Source: Clostridiales bacterium (GTDB lineage Bacteria > Bacillota > Clostridia > Lachnospirales > Lachnospiraceae). From it: a stretch of 64,000 bases of DNA. Within the stretch, counting starts at the first letter, position 1; each line of letters starts with the position of its first letter. The stretch is from contig JAQXKO010000025.1 in NCBI GenBank assembly GCA_029010495.1, positions 62,001 to 126,000 on the forward strand. Direction: 5' to 3'. Made by a program: the position numbers and the translations under genes. This document shows positions 25,973 to 36,022 of this stretch, piece after piece. The notes beneath the pieces are model-generated. The model saw only the letters and a list, made by a program, of their open reading frames with translations. It ran no database searches and was not told the origin of the DNA.

Positions 25973-28900
25973 TTGAGTAAAACAGTTATCGATGTAGCTA
26001 AGGAATGTAATATTCCTGCCAAAGAATTGATGTCATTTCTTCGTGAAAGAAGTGTAGACGCTAAAAATACAAAGTCAGTTCTTTCAAGTGATGCTATCGA
26101 GAAAGTATATGATTTTTATGGCACTCCAAAGAGTGTAATTAAGGCAAGAGAGAATGCCGCAAATGCCGCTGCACACAAGAGAGTTCTCTATGATGCAAAC
26201 GGTAATGTAATTAAACGTCAGTATGACGAAAATGGTAAGCTGATTCCGATTAAGGAGCCTGTCTTTGATGAAAACGGCAAGCAGCTTGTTATGAAGAAAG
26301 CACCAATCAGATTATTTGATGCAAACGGTAATGAAATCAAGCGTCAATATGATGAAAACGGCAAGCTTATACCTATTAAGGAGCCTGTTTTTGATGAAAA
26401 CGGCAAACAGCTTGTAATGAAAAAGAAGCCTGCCAAGAATGAAGAGGCAAAAACAGATGAAAAGGAAGCTTCAGTTTCTGAAAATGTCAGAAATGATAAT
26501 CCAAAGGAAACAGTTGAAGAAAAAACAGTTGAAACAGTTAAGGAAGAAGATGTTTCAGAACCTGCCCTGCCTGTTGCCGAGGTAAATAATGAAGCTGAAA
26601 AGACCGTGTCGGTTACAGAAGCTAAAGAAAAGCCTGGGGTAAATGCATTGCCTAAACGCGATAATAAAGATTTTGAAAAGAAATCACCTCGCGAAGATAA
26701 ACGTAACGATTTTAAGCGTAAAGATGACCAGAAAGGTGATTTTAAGCGCAAAGACGGTAAAACCTTTGAAAACAGGGATAAGAAGCCTGGAGAAAGAAGC
26801 TATAATAAGGATGGCCAGCGTCCGAACAGGGACGGAAAGCCATTTGAGAACAAGTCATTTGACGGTAAGAAACGCTTTGATAAGGATGGTCAGCGTCCTA
26901 ACAGAGATGGTGGCTTCGGAAAGGGCGGCAATGGCTTTGGTGCAGGCTTTGATAAGGACAAAGATGCCGGCGAGAGAAAGAGCTTTACGAAGAAAAATGA
27001 GCGTTCAAGTTCTTCATCATCACTTAAGAATGAGCTTGGAAAGGATATAAGCCGTGACCAGAGAGCCGCTGCATTTAACGAGCGTAAAAAGGATAAGGCT
27101 AATAAAAAGAACCGCGATTTTGAAAATGAAGACGGTCTTAAGAAGCCAAAGAAAAAGGATCCTAACAGAAAGGGCGCATTTATCATGCCTAAGCCTGTTG
27201 CAAAGAAAGAGGAGGATCCGAACGAGATTAAGACAATTGTCATTCCTGAGGTTATCACGATTAAAGAGCTTGCTGATAAGTTAAAGCAGAATGCTTCAAA
27301 TATTGTTAAGAAGTTATTCCTTAGCGGAAAGATGGTTTCGATCAATTCAGAGATAACATTTGAAGAGGCAGAGGAAATAGCTCTTGAATATGAATGTATT
27401 GCCGAGAAGGAACAGATTGTTGATGTGGTTGAGGAGCTCATGAAGGATATTGAGGATCCTGAGGATACACTTGTTGAAAGACCTCCTGTTATATGCGTTA
27501 TGGGCCACGTTGACCATGGTAAGACTTCTATTCTTGACGCAATCAGAAATACTAATGTAACAAGCCGCGAGGCAGGTGGTATTACCCAGCATATCGGAGC
27601 TTATCAGGTTGAAATTAACGGAAAGAAGATTACTTTCCTTGATACACCGGGTCATGAGGCATTTACTGCCATGAGACTTCGCGGTGCGATGTCAACAGAT
27701 ATCGCCATTCTTGTAGTAGCTGCAGATGACGGTGTAATGCCACAGACTGTTGAAGCTATTTCACATGCGAAAGCTGCCGGTGTTTCAATTGTTGTTGCAA
27801 TTAATAAAATGGACAGGGAAGGTGCAAACCCTGACAAAGTAATGGCAGAGCTTTCAGAGCATGGTCTTACTCCTGTTTCATGGGGTGGTTCAACAGAAAT
27901 GGTACCTGTATCCGCAAAGAAGGGTGAGGGTATCGAAGACCTGCTTGAAACAATTCTTCTTGAGGCTGAATTACTTGAGCTTAAGGCTAATCCTAACAGA
28001 AACGGACGTGGTCTTGTAATTGATGCCAAGCTTGATAAGGGTCGCGGACCGGTTGCAACAGTACTTGTTAAGAAGGGTACATTAAGAGTAGGTGATAATA
28101 TTGCAATCGGTTCTGCCTACGGTAAGGTTAGAGCCATGATTAATGAGCGTGGTATAAATGTCAAGGAGGCTACTCCTTCCATGCCTGTTGAGATTCTTGG
28201 TCTTAATACAGTTCCTAACGCAGGTGATGAATTTGTTGTAACCAAGACTGATAAAGAGGCAAGAACAATTGCAGAGGCATTTATTGCCCAGGGCAAGGAA
28301 AAGCTTATTGCTGAGACAAAAGCCAAGTTATCACTTGACGGATTGTTTGACCAGATTCAGGCCGGCAATGTCAAGGAACTTAATATTATTATTAAGGCCG
28401 ACGTACAGGGTAGCGTTGAGGCAGTAAAGAATGCACTTATCGGACTTTCAAATGAAGAGGTTGCTGTCCGCGTAATTCACAGCGGTGCCGGCAATATTAA
28501 TGAATCGGACGTAACACTTGCCGGTGCTTCCAATGCCATTATTATCGGCTTTAACGTTAAACCTGATAATGCCGCAAGGGAAAGTGCAGAAAAAGAAAAA
28601 GTCGATTTAAGACTCTATAATGTAATATATAATGCAATTGATGATATTGAGGCTGCCATGAATGGTATGCTTGACCCTGTTTATGAAGAAAAAGTTATCG
28701 GTCACGCTGAAATCAGACAGATATTTAAGGCTTCAGGTGTAGGTAATATCGCAGGCTCATATATTACAGACGGCAAGGCTGTCCGTAATTCTAAGATAAG
28801 AATTTACCGTCGTGAAGAGCTTATTCATGAAGGTGAGCTTGCATCGCTTAAGAGATTTAAGGATGATGTCAAGGAGGTTGCCGCCGGTTACGAATGTGGT

Positions 28901-28999
28901 CTTGTATTTGACAAATTTGGTGAGTTTATTGAAGGTGATACCGTAGAGTTCTATGTACTTGAGGAGGTTCCGAGAAGTCGTGAGAAAAAACAGTATTAA
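25973..28999 (+). CDS. infB: Translation initiation factor IF-2
   Basis: TTG start after ggaggt [46 protein letters not shown]; long basic N-terminal extension. Confidence 0.96.
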   Translation: MSKTVIDVAKECNIPAKELMSFLRERSVDAKNTKSVLSSDAIEKVYDFYGTPKSVIKARENAANAAAHKRVLYDANGNVIKRQYDENGKLIPIKEPVFDENGKQLVMKKAPIRLFDANGNEIKRQYDENGKLIPIKEPVFDENGKQLVMKKKPAKNEEAKTDEKEASVSENVRNDNPKETVEEKTVETVKEEDVSEPALPVAEVNNEAEKTVSVTEAKEKPGVNALPKRDNKDFEKKSPREDKRNDFKRKDDQKGDFKRKDGKTFENRDKKPGERSYNKDGQRPNRDGKPFENKSFDGKKRFDKDGQRPNRDGGFGKGGNGFGAGFDKDKDAGERKSFTKKNERSSSSSSLKNELGKDISRDQRAAAFNERKKDKANKKNRDFENEDGLKKPKKKDPNRKGAFIMPKPVAKKEEDPNEIKTIVIPEVITIKELADKLKQNASNIVKKLFLSGKMVSINSEITFEEAEEIALEYECIAEKEQIVDVVEELMKDIEDPEDTLVERPPVICVMGHVDHGKTSILDAIRNTNVTSREAGGITQHIGAYQVEINGKKITFLDTPGHEAFTAMRLRGAMSTDIAILVVAADDGVMPQTVEAISHAKAAGVSIVVAINKMDREGANPDKVMAELSEHGLTPVSWGGSTEMVPVSAKKGEGIEDLLETILLEAELLELKANPNRNGRGLVIDAKLDKGRGPVATVLVKKGTLRVGDNIAIGSAYGKVRAMINERGINVKEATPSMPVEILGLNTVPNAGDEFVVTKTDKEARTIAEAFIAQGKEKLIAETKAKLSLDGLFDQIQAGNVKELNIIIKADVQGSVEAVKNALIGLSNEEVAVRVIHSGAGNINESDVTLAGASNAIIIGFNVKPDNAARESAEKEKVDLRLYNVIYNAIDDIEAAMNGMLDPVYEEKVIGHAEIRQIFKASGVGNIAGSYITDGKAVRNSKIRIYRREELIHEGELASLKRFKDDVKEVAAGYECGLVFDKFGEFIEGDTVEFYVLEEVPRSREKKQY
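26186..26437 (+). repeat. Two tandem copies of a 126-bp (42-aa) in-frame repeat in infB
   Basis: Protein unit [38 protein letters not shown]... repeated as [38 protein letters not shown]...; starts 126 bp apart. Confidence 0.9.
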
Positions 29000-29357
29000 A
29001 AACACCAGAATTAATCAGGAAGTATTAAAGGAGTTAAATGTTCTTATTTCCTCTGAGGTTAAGGATCCGAGAATCGGTCTTATGACAACTGTAACGGCTG
29101 TTGAAGTTGCGTCTGATTTAAAAACCGCAAAGGTATTTATAAGCGTATTAGGCGATGAGGATTCAAAAAAGGAGACAATTAAAGGTCTTAAGAGCGCCTC
29201 ATCATTTCTTCGCAGCTCACTTGCACGTAATTTAAATCTGAGAAATACTCCTGAACTCAAATTTTATATTGATGATTCTCTTGAATATGGTATGCGTATG
29301 TCCAGGCTTATTGATTCTTTGGACATAAAGCATGAAGAGCCTGAAGAAGATGAATGA
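28980..29357 (+). CDS. rbfA: Ribosome-binding factor A
   Basis: [48 protein letters not shown] start overlapping infB by 20 bp. Confidence 0.92.
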   Translation: MRKNSIKNTRINQEVLKELNVLISSEVKDPRIGLMTTVTAVEVASDLKTAKVFISVLGDEDSKKETIKGLKSASSFLRSSLARNLNLRNTPELKFYIDDSLEYGMRMSRLIDSLDIKHEEPEEDE

Positions 29358-29370
29358 TTCGGAGGAATCC

Positions 29371-30333
29371 ATGAATAGTATTTTATTGGATGCAATTAAT
29401 AAAGCTGACACAATTGCCATATCAGGTCACATAAGACCTGACGGCGATTGTGTTGGTTCAACAACAGCATTATATTATTATATCAAAGAAAATTTTCAGG
29501 ATAAAAAAGTCTGTTTTATACTTGATAAATTTCCTGATTCCGTCGCAAGATGTATTGAACGTCCTGTAAGTGAGGAGCTTGATGAGGCAGATTTGTTTGT
29601 ATCAATGGACAGCTCTTCGAAGGACAGGCTTGGAGATGCTGTTCAGTTATTTGAAAAATCTAAGGTTAAATTTGTTATTGACCATCATAAGACAAATTCA
29701 AATTTCGGAGACATTAATGTTGTAGAGCCATCTGCAAGCTCATGTGCAGAGGTTTTATATGAGCTTCTTGAGGCTGATAAAATTTCTAGGCGTGTTGCCA
29801 CATCAATTTATATCGGAATCATTCATGATACAGGTGTATTTAAATACAGTGCAACAAGCAGCAGGACAATGAATATTGCCGGTGAGCTTATGGATAAGGG
29901 ACTTGACACGGCGTATCTTATTGACGAATCATTTTATTCAAAGTCATATAAGCAGAATATGCTTCTGGCAAGAGGACTTACAAAAGCAGTATTACTTAAG
30001 GATATTCCGGTGATTTACACAGTAATTTCAGCTGATGACTTATGCGAATTTGAAGCGTCCTCAATGGATACGGACGGTATTGTCGAGCAGCTCAGGCTTA
30101 CAAAGGGTGTTGAAACAGCAGTATTTATTCGTCAGGACGGTGAAGCATTATATAAAGTATCATTACGCTGCAAAACAGGTGTTGTTGATGTGTCGGAAAT
30201 TAGCATTAAACATGGCGGTGGAGGACATAAGATGGCTGCCGGCTTCTCTGTTGAGGGCTCATGTGATTATGTTATCAATACAGTAATTTCAGAACTGCGT
30301 GAGCTGTTTGCCGAAAAAAAACATAATAAATAA
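29371..30333 (+). CDS. nrnA: DHH/DHHA1 phosphoesterase (NrnA-like nanoRNase/pAp phosphatase)
   Basis: ISGHIRPDGDCVGSTTALYY, DLFVSMDSSSKDRLG, FVIDHHKTNSNFG, KHGGGGHKMAAGF. Confidence 0.9.
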   Translation: MNSILLDAINKADTIAISGHIRPDGDCVGSTTALYYYIKENFQDKKVCFILDKFPDSVARCIERPVSEELDEADLFVSMDSSSKDRLGDAVQLFEKSKVKFVIDHHKTNSNFGDINVVEPSASSCAEVLYELLEADKISRRVATSIYIGIIHDTGVFKYSATSSRTMNIAGELMDKGLDTAYLIDESFYSKSYKQNMLLARGLTKAVLLKDIPVIYTVISADDLCEFEASSMDTDGIVEQLRLTKGVETAVFIRQDGEALYKVSLRCKTGVVDVSEISIKHGGGGHKMAAGFSVEGSCDYVINTVISELRELFAEKKHNK

Positions 30334-30373
30334 ATATGTTTTGAGTATAATAATTATTGATGGGACAACATAC

Positions 30374-31258
30374 ATGAATGGAATTGTAAATGTTTATAAA
30401 GAACAGGGCTTTACATCCTTTGATGTTGTCGCTAAGCTTAGAAAAATTTTTCATACAAAAAAAATTGGGCACACCGGAACGTTAGATCCTTTAGCTGAAG
30501 GTGTGCTTCCTGTATGTATCGGAAATGCTACTAAGGTGTGCGGCCTGTTAACTGATAAGGATAAAGAATATGTTACTACTTTTAAGCTCGGTTTTTCAAC
30601 TGACACACAGGATATAACCGGTACTGTTATAAATGAAGCTGACGTAAATTGCACTGAAGAGGAAATCAGGGCAGTTATTAATTCTTTTGTCGGTAAAATA
30701 AATCAGCTTACCCCTATGTATTCGGCCAGAAAGGTAAACGGAAGAAAGCTTTACGAATATGCAAGAGAGGGTTTGGAGGTTGAGCGTAAAACAAAGGAAG
30801 TTACGATAAAAAAGATTTCAGATGTTGTTATTAATATGAAGGATAGGACTGTATCAATGCGGGTTCTGTGTGAAAAAGGCACATACATCAGAACACTTTG
30901 CAATGATATCGGTGAAAAACTTGGCTGTCTTGCAACAATGACTGAATTAAAACGTACAATGGTTGATATTTTTCTTGAAGAAAATGCCCTCAGACTGCGG
31001 GATATTGAAATTCTTGTCAATGCCGGCAGAGAAGATGCGTGTTTGATTCCTACTGATACGCTTTTTCTTAATTATCACAGAATTGACTGCTCTGAGGAAC
31101 AGGTTAAATTTGTGCTAAACGGTAATAAATTTGCGGCTGACTATTTTGATTATTGTCCTGAAGAGGAAGAAATTATTAGAGTATATTATGAGAACAGTTT
31201 CCTGGCTTTATATGAAAGGGCGGGAGATGAGCTTAAGGTTAAAGCAATGTTCTTATAG
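30374..31258 (+). CDS. truB: tRNA pseudouridine(55) synthase TruB
   Basis: GIVNVYKEQGFTSFDVVAKLR, KIGHTGTLDPLAEGVLPVCIG, YSARKVNGRKLYEYAREG. Confidence 0.94.
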   Translation: MNGIVNVYKEQGFTSFDVVAKLRKIFHTKKIGHTGTLDPLAEGVLPVCIGNATKVCGLLTDKDKEYVTTFKLGFSTDTQDITGTVINEADVNCTEEEIRAVINSFVGKINQLTPMYSARKVNGRKLYEYAREGLEVERKTKEVTIKKISDVVINMKDRTVSMRVLCEKGTYIRTLCNDIGEKLGCLATMTELKRTMVDIFLEENALRLRDIEILVNAGREDACLIPTDTLFLNYHRIDCSEEQVKFVLNGNKFAADYFDYCPEEEEIIRVYYENSFLALYERAGDELKVKAMFL

Positions 31259-31268
31259 CAGGTGAAGT

Positions 31269-32168
31269 ATGATAATTATTGATGAAGATTATATTTTTAA
31301 AGAAAAAACAATATTAACGATAGGAAAGTTTGATGGCTTTCACAGAGGTCATAAGTTTATTATTGATAAAATGCTTTCGTTAAAGAGTTCTTCGCTCAAG
31401 TCACTTATAGTTTCTTTTTCAAATCATCCGGGTACTGTCTTAGGTAAAAAATTTGACGGCTTATTATTAAATAGTGAAGAAAAGGCTGATTTTGCAACCG
31501 GGTCAGGAGTTGATTATTATCTTGAACTACTTTTCGATAATAAGCTTATAAATACAGTGGCTGATGATTTCTTTGAAAAATACATTGTTGAAAAATGGAA
31601 TTGCAATATACTTGTAGTCGGAGATGACTTTACATTTGGAAAGAACAGGTGCGGTAATATTGAATTTTTGAAAGACAGATGCCGCAAATATAATATAGAT
31701 CTTTATGTGGTTGAAAGAATGCTTTTTCAGGATAAACCGATATCCAGCTCGCGAATAAAAGCATATATTAGCGAGGGTAATATTAAATCGGCTAATGAGT
31801 GTCTTGGTTATGAGTATTTCTTTGCCGGCAATATTGTTGAAGGTAACAGGCTGGGAAGAACAATTAATTTTCCTACAATTAACATTGAAAACAATACCGG
31901 GAAAATATATCCTGCATTCGGAGTATATAAAACCATTGTCGAAATAGACGGTGTATGTTATAAAGGAATTACAAATATCGGAATAAAGCCGACAGTTGAG
32001 AATAATGACAAAATTACAATAGAAACACATATCCTTGATTTTAACAGTAACGTATATGGTAAAAAAGCTTTCGTCAGGCTCATAAATTATATAAGGCCTG
32101 AATATAAGTTTAATTCACTTGATGAATTAAAAAAACAAATAGAAACAGATAAAAAATGCTGGACATAA
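31269..32168 (+). CDS. ribF: Bifunctional riboflavin kinase/FAD synthetase
   Basis: LTIGKFDGFHRGHKFII, VVGDDFTFGKNRCGN, GNRLGRTINFPTINI...FGVYKT. Confidence 0.92.
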   Translation: MIIIDEDYIFKEKTILTIGKFDGFHRGHKFIIDKMLSLKSSSLKSLIVSFSNHPGTVLGKKFDGLLLNSEEKADFATGSGVDYYLELLFDNKLINTVADDFFEKYIVEKWNCNILVVGDDFTFGKNRCGNIEFLKDRCRKYNIDLYVVERMLFQDKPISSSRIKAYISEGNIKSANECLGYEYFFAGNIVEGNRLGRTINFPTINIENNTGKIYPAFGVYKTIVEIDGVCYKGITNIGIKPTVENNDKITIETHILDFNSNVYGKKAFVRLINYIRPEYKFNSLDELKKQIETDKKCWT

Positions 32169-32188
32169 CAGCATTTATGTGTTATATT
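32160..32188 (+). promoter_or_regulatory. Candidate rpsO promoter
   Basis: TGGACA (32160-32165) N17 TATATT (32183-32188), overlapping the end of ribF. Confidence 0.45.
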
Positions 32189-32196
32189 ATCTAAGT

Positions 32197-32280
32197 ATGA
32201 CTGACCGTTTCCCGGTTGATGGCTCACTCCGACCACAGCTTAGAAATCGGCAATATATTAATTAATGGAGGTAATCAGAT
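32197..32280 (+). promoter_or_regulatory. Candidate S15 (rpsO) autoregulatory leader RNA
   Basis: About 80-nt structured leader TGACTGACCGTTTCCCGGTTGATGGCTCACTCCGACCACAGCTTAGAAATCGGC...GGAGG; GACCG/CGGTT and CCGA/TCGG stems visible. Confidence 0.5.
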
Positions 32281-32547
32281 ATGATTAGCAAGGAACAGAA
32301 GGCTGCAATTATTGCAGAATTTGGTAAGACACCTGAGGATACAGGTTCAACAGAAGTGCAGATTGCTTTACTTTCAGCAAGAATCAAAGAGCTTACAGAG
32401 CACCTTAAGGACAACAAGAACGATCACCATTCAAGACGTGGTCTTCTTATGATGGTTGGTAAGAGACGTGGTCTCCTTGATTATCTTAAGTCAAAGGATA
32501 TCGACGCTTATCGTAATCTCATTGAGAAGCTTGGTATCAGAAAGTAA
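32281..32547 (+). CDS. rpsO: 30S ribosomal protein S15
   Basis: [56 protein letters not shown]. Confidence 0.97.
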   Translation: MISKEQKAAIIAEFGKTPEDTGSTEVQIALLSARIKELTEHLKDNKNDHHSRRGLLMMVGKRRGLLDYLKSKDIDAYRNLIEKLGIRK

Positions 32548-32575
32548 TTTCGTTACTGACAAATTAGCTTTTAAT

Positions 32576-32608
32576 AAAATCCCTCATGAAAGTGGGGGAT
32601 TTTTTATT
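32576..32608 (+). terminator. Rho-independent terminator after rpsO
   Basis: AAATCCCTC-ATGAAAG-TGGGGGATTTTTTATTTT. Confidence 0.85.
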
Positions 32609-32665
32609 TTGGCTCAAATAGTAAATGTTAATAATACAGATATAAGGTTATAATTATCTTAAGTA

Positions 32666-32694
32666 TTGCATATTATGTTAATTCATGCTACAAT
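32666..32694 (+). promoter_or_regulatory. Candidate promoter of the folT-folC operon
   Basis: TTGCAT (32666-32671) N17 TACAAT (32689-32694), start expected just before the riboswitch. Confidence 0.55.
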
Positions 32695-32714
32695 TACATC
32701 GCAAAAAAAAATAT

Positions 32715-32809
32715 GCAGAGTAGAAACATATGCGTTAAGTGTTAGCCGAACGGGGAGTTGTCGGTTAAACGAAAAGTATTCTTGCGGTTTATGTTTCGCA
32801 TCCCGCTGC
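32715..32809 (+). ncRNA. Tetrahydrofolate (THF) riboswitch
   Basis: GCAGAGTAGAAACATATGCGTTAAGTGTTAGCCGAACGGGGAGTTGTCGGTT...GCGGTTTATGTTTCGCATCCCGCTGC; carries the GAGTAG, GCGTTAAGTG and terminal CCGCT elements of the THF class and precedes a folate-transporter gene. Confidence 0.88.
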
Positions 32810-32867
32810 TACATAAGGATTTCCTTTTGTAGCTATTTGCATAAATATACTACTTAAGGAGGTAATT

Positions 32868-33470
32868 ATGGATTACATTTCACGTAATTTAAAGGGACTT
32901 CTTTTGGATTTTAAGAAGTCCTTTTTTGGTGTAAGGCTTTCTACACCAATGTCAAAAACAATTATGCTTGCCCTGATGGGTGTGCTCACAGCACTTTCGA
33001 TTGCATTTGAAAGGGTGGTATATATTCCGGTAGGTGATACATCCAGATATTCGCTTACCTTTATGATGACCGCAGTATGCTGTGTCTCACTCGGCGCATT
33101 AAGAGGAGCAGTCGTTGCAGTGCTTGCTGATGTAATAGGCGCAATTATCGTTTATGGTAACGCTAATCCGCTTCTTACAATATGTGTGTGTTTATCGGCT
33201 CTTACATATGGTCTTATTTTATATTGTAATCAGAGCATTGTGAGAATTGTAATAGCCGTACTCATTGACCAGCTTATTATCAGTCTTATTTTGAAAACCG
33301 GTGCTCTTTCCGTATGGTATTACGGAATCAGCCAGTATTTTAAAGTATTCGGTACGAGAGTGCCTCAGGTGCTTATCATGATTCCGATTCAGATTGTCGT
33401 TCTTATTGTATTTTCAAAATTTATTTTTAAATATTTGCAGAACATAGTAAAGGAATATGTTGAAAAATGA
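32868..33470 (+). CDS. folT: ECF transporter S component, folate family (FolT)
   Basis: Multi-TM protein with LALMGVLTALSIAFERVVYIPVGDTSRYSLTFMMTAVCCVSLGALRGAVVAVLADVIG; under a THF riboswitch. Confidence 0.85.
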   Translation: MDYISRNLKGLLLDFKKSFFGVRLSTPMSKTIMLALMGVLTALSIAFERVVYIPVGDTSRYSLTFMMTAVCCVSLGALRGAVVAVLADVIGAIIVYGNANPLLTICVCLSALTYGLILYCNQSIVRIVIAVLIDQLIISLILKTGALSVWYYGISQYFKVFGTRVPQVLIMIPIQIVVLIVFSKFIFKYLQNIVKEYVEK

Positions 33471-36022
33471 ATTATAAAGAAGCAAAAATGTTACTTTTAT
33501 CTGACAGGTTTAATCTGAGCATGCCCGGTACGGACAGGATTAAAAAGGTATTATCAATATTGGGAAATCCAAATGATAAAATAAATTGTATTCATGTTGT
33601 CGGAAGCAATGGGAAGGGCTCTGTGTCAACAATGCTTTCGTCAATCTTTGGCATGTCAGGTCTAAATGTAGGTTTATTCAACTCTCCATATATTACAGAA
33701 TTAACCGAATACATTTCTCTTAACGGTAAAAACATGTCAGAAGAGGATTTTGCTTACTATTTTAACAAGGTTTATGAGTGTCTGTCACAATGCGGGATTG
33801 TGTTGACACATTTTGAAGTGATTACAGTTATGTCGGTGCTTTATTTCGCAGATAATAATTGTGATTTATGTATTTATGAAGCCGGAATGGGGGGCACATC
33901 AGATGCGACTAATGTGTTCCCGCATTCTTTATTAACCATTCTTACGACAGTATCATTAGAGCATATTGAATATCTTGGTAATACAATAGAAAGTATTATA
34001 AGCAATAAGCTCGGAATAGTCGGCAGAGGAGAAACTGTTCTTACATGCTTTGATAAATATCAGGATATTATTGAAAAATATTGCAGGGATAATCAGTTAA
34101 ATCTATGTATCGGTGACTCAAAAGCAGTTAATGTGAAGGAACTATATATTGACAGGATTTGCTTCGAGTATTGCGGGGTGGAATATAATCTTAATACAGG
34201 AGCCGTTTATCAGATTAATAATTGTATTACGGTCATAAATGCAATAAAAATAATTAACGGACTCTGTTTGTTTGATAATGTGGCTGACGAAACTGTAAAA
34301 AAAGCGTTTGAAACATTTTATATTAAATCACGTTTTGAAATTATCTGTAAAAAGCCTCTTATTATTGTTGACGGTGCACACAATTCCGAATGTGCTGAAT
34401 CAATAGCCGATATGATAAAAATGCATGGAATTGATAATTATATTCTTGTAACAGGAGTGATGAAGGATAAGGATTACAAATCCATTTATAATAAAATTGC
34501 TGTACATGCGAAAACAATAATTACAATTGACAATAATATTCCAAGAGCATTAAAAAGTGATCTTCTTGCGAGGGAGTGCCGTAATTACTGCGATAATATT
34601 ATTGATGCGCGCGATGCTGTTTATGCGGCAGAGTATATTTATAATCATGCAGAGGAAAATACAATTGTTTTATTTGCCGGCACTCTGTATATGACGGATT
34701 CATTTAAGGAAGCAGTCAGGCTGTTTTATGACTCAGAGTATTGTTTGAAATCATCGGCTGATATGATTCACAGACTTACGTCCAAAAGCTTTTATTCGAC
34801 ACATTATCCGATTGATGACATGAAGAGTATGCTTCGTTATTTTAATAATCCCGAAGAGTCCTACAAAATAATACATGTGGCAGGAACAAACGGCAAAGGT
34901 TCAACATGTAAAATGCTTGACGGACTTTTAATAAATAATAATCTTAATGTCGGCTTATTTACGTCTCCTTATATTAAAATATTCAATGAAAGAATCACAT
35001 TTAATGACACACCGATTGAAGATGCTTATTTATCTTATATAGGCAGTTTGGTTTTGGAAAAAATGACAATAATGGGGCTTGATTTAAATCAGTTTGCGAT
35101 AATTACATTAATTGCATTTATTTATTACAGAATAAAAAGGGCTGATTATGTTATCCTTGAAACAGGTCTTGGAGGTACTTATGATCCGACAAATGTAGTA
35201 GACAAGCCTGCTGTATCTGTCATTACAAATATCGGGCCGGACCATATTGCCGTGCTTGGTGATACCATTTCTTCTATAGCAAAGGCAAAGGCAGGTATTA
35301 TTAAGAAGGATGTACCTGTTGTTGTATATCCTTCGGAGGAAGAGGCAGTCAATGTAATTATTAATCAGGCAAAGACAGTGAAATCCAATGTAATATTTGC
35401 AGATAAGCAGGAAATATCATCAGTTGATTATGACAGTTTTGTATATAACAATTATCGATACAGGATTGGATTAGTCGGAGATTACCAGAAATTAAATGCT
35501 CTTACTGCAATAAAAACTTATGAAGCGTTAATAAATGACAAAAGGTTAAACATGGAGCCTGAATATATTTCCGACTGCCTGTCTAAAACCTCTTGGCCGG
35601 GCAGAATGGAAAAATTATCAGATAATCCGTTATGTTATGTCGATGGCGGACACAATGTTCAATGTATTGAAAATGTACTTGCATTTTTTGAAAAATACTA
35701 TCCATCAAGAAAAATAATAGTTATAGCCGGCTTTATGAAGGATAAGCAATATGATGAGATGATTAAGCTGTTATGTGAAAAATGCAGCAAAATATTTCTC
35801 ACACAGGTAAATTACCCGCGCTCTCTTAACATTATGGAATTGACTAAAATCAAAAATAGATATAAAATATTATCTGATGTGTCTGAATCGTTGGGGGAGG
35901 CTTTTTTGAAGGCAACAGAAGCTTATGATGATAATTCGGTTATATTTATTACCGGTTCTCTGTACCAAATTAATGATGCATATAATTTGTTTGATTTTGG
36001 AGGAGTGAATGGAAGAAAATAA
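33467..36022 (+). CDS. folC: Tandem double folylpolyglutamate/dihydrofolate synthase (two FolC units in one ORF)
   Basis: Two P-loops (HVVGSNGKGSVSTML, HVAGTNGKGSTCKML), two EAGMGGTSDATN/ETGLGGTYDPTN motifs, two VDGAHN/VDGGHN motifs; ATGA overlap with folT. Confidence 0.92.
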   Translation: MNYKEAKMLLLSDRFNLSMPGTDRIKKVLSILGNPNDKINCIHVVGSNGKGSVSTMLSSIFGMSGLNVGLFNSPYITELTEYISLNGKNMSEEDFAYYFNKVYECLSQCGIVLTHFEVITVMSVLYFADNNCDLCIYEAGMGGTSDATNVFPHSLLTILTTVSLEHIEYLGNTIESIISNKLGIVGRGETVLTCFDKYQDIIEKYCRDNQLNLCIGDSKAVNVKELYIDRICFEYCGVEYNLNTGAVYQINNCITVINAIKIINGLCLFDNVADETVKKAFETFYIKSRFEIICKKPLIIVDGAHNSECAESIADMIKMHGIDNYILVTGVMKDKDYKSIYNKIAVHAKTIITIDNNIPRALKSDLLARECRNYCDNIIDARDAVYAAEYIYNHAEENTIVLFAGTLYMTDSFKEAVRLFYDSEYCLKSSADMIHRLTSKSFYSTHYPIDDMKSMLRYFNNPEESYKIIHVAGTNGKGSTCKMLDGLLINNNLNVGLFTSPYIKIFNERITFNDTPIEDAYLSYIGSLVLEKMTIMGLDLNQFAIITLIAFIYYRIKRADYVILETGLGGTYDPTNVVDKPAVSVITNIGPDHIAVLGDTISSIAKAKAGIIKKDVPVVVYPSEEEAVNVIINQAKTVKSNVIFADKQEISSVDYDSFVYNNYRYRIGLVGDYQKLNALTAIKTYEALINDKRLNMEPEYISDCLSKTSWPGRMEKLSDNPLCYVDGGHNVQCIENVLAFFEKYYPSRKIIVIAGFMKDKQYDEMIKLLCEKCSKIFLTQVNYPRSLNIMELTKIKNRYKILSDVSESLGEAFLKATEAYDDNSVIFITGSLYQINDAYNLFDFGGVNGRK

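Noticed and set aside
26344-27441. Minus-strand ORFs (135 and 183 aa) and out-of-frame + ORFs in infB
   Set aside because: Serine/leucine-rich shadows of the lysine-rich IF-2 N-terminal region
33467-36022. Double FolC considered as an assembly duplication
   Set aside because: The two halves are clearly diverged in protein sequence, so a collapsed or duplicated assembly is unlikely
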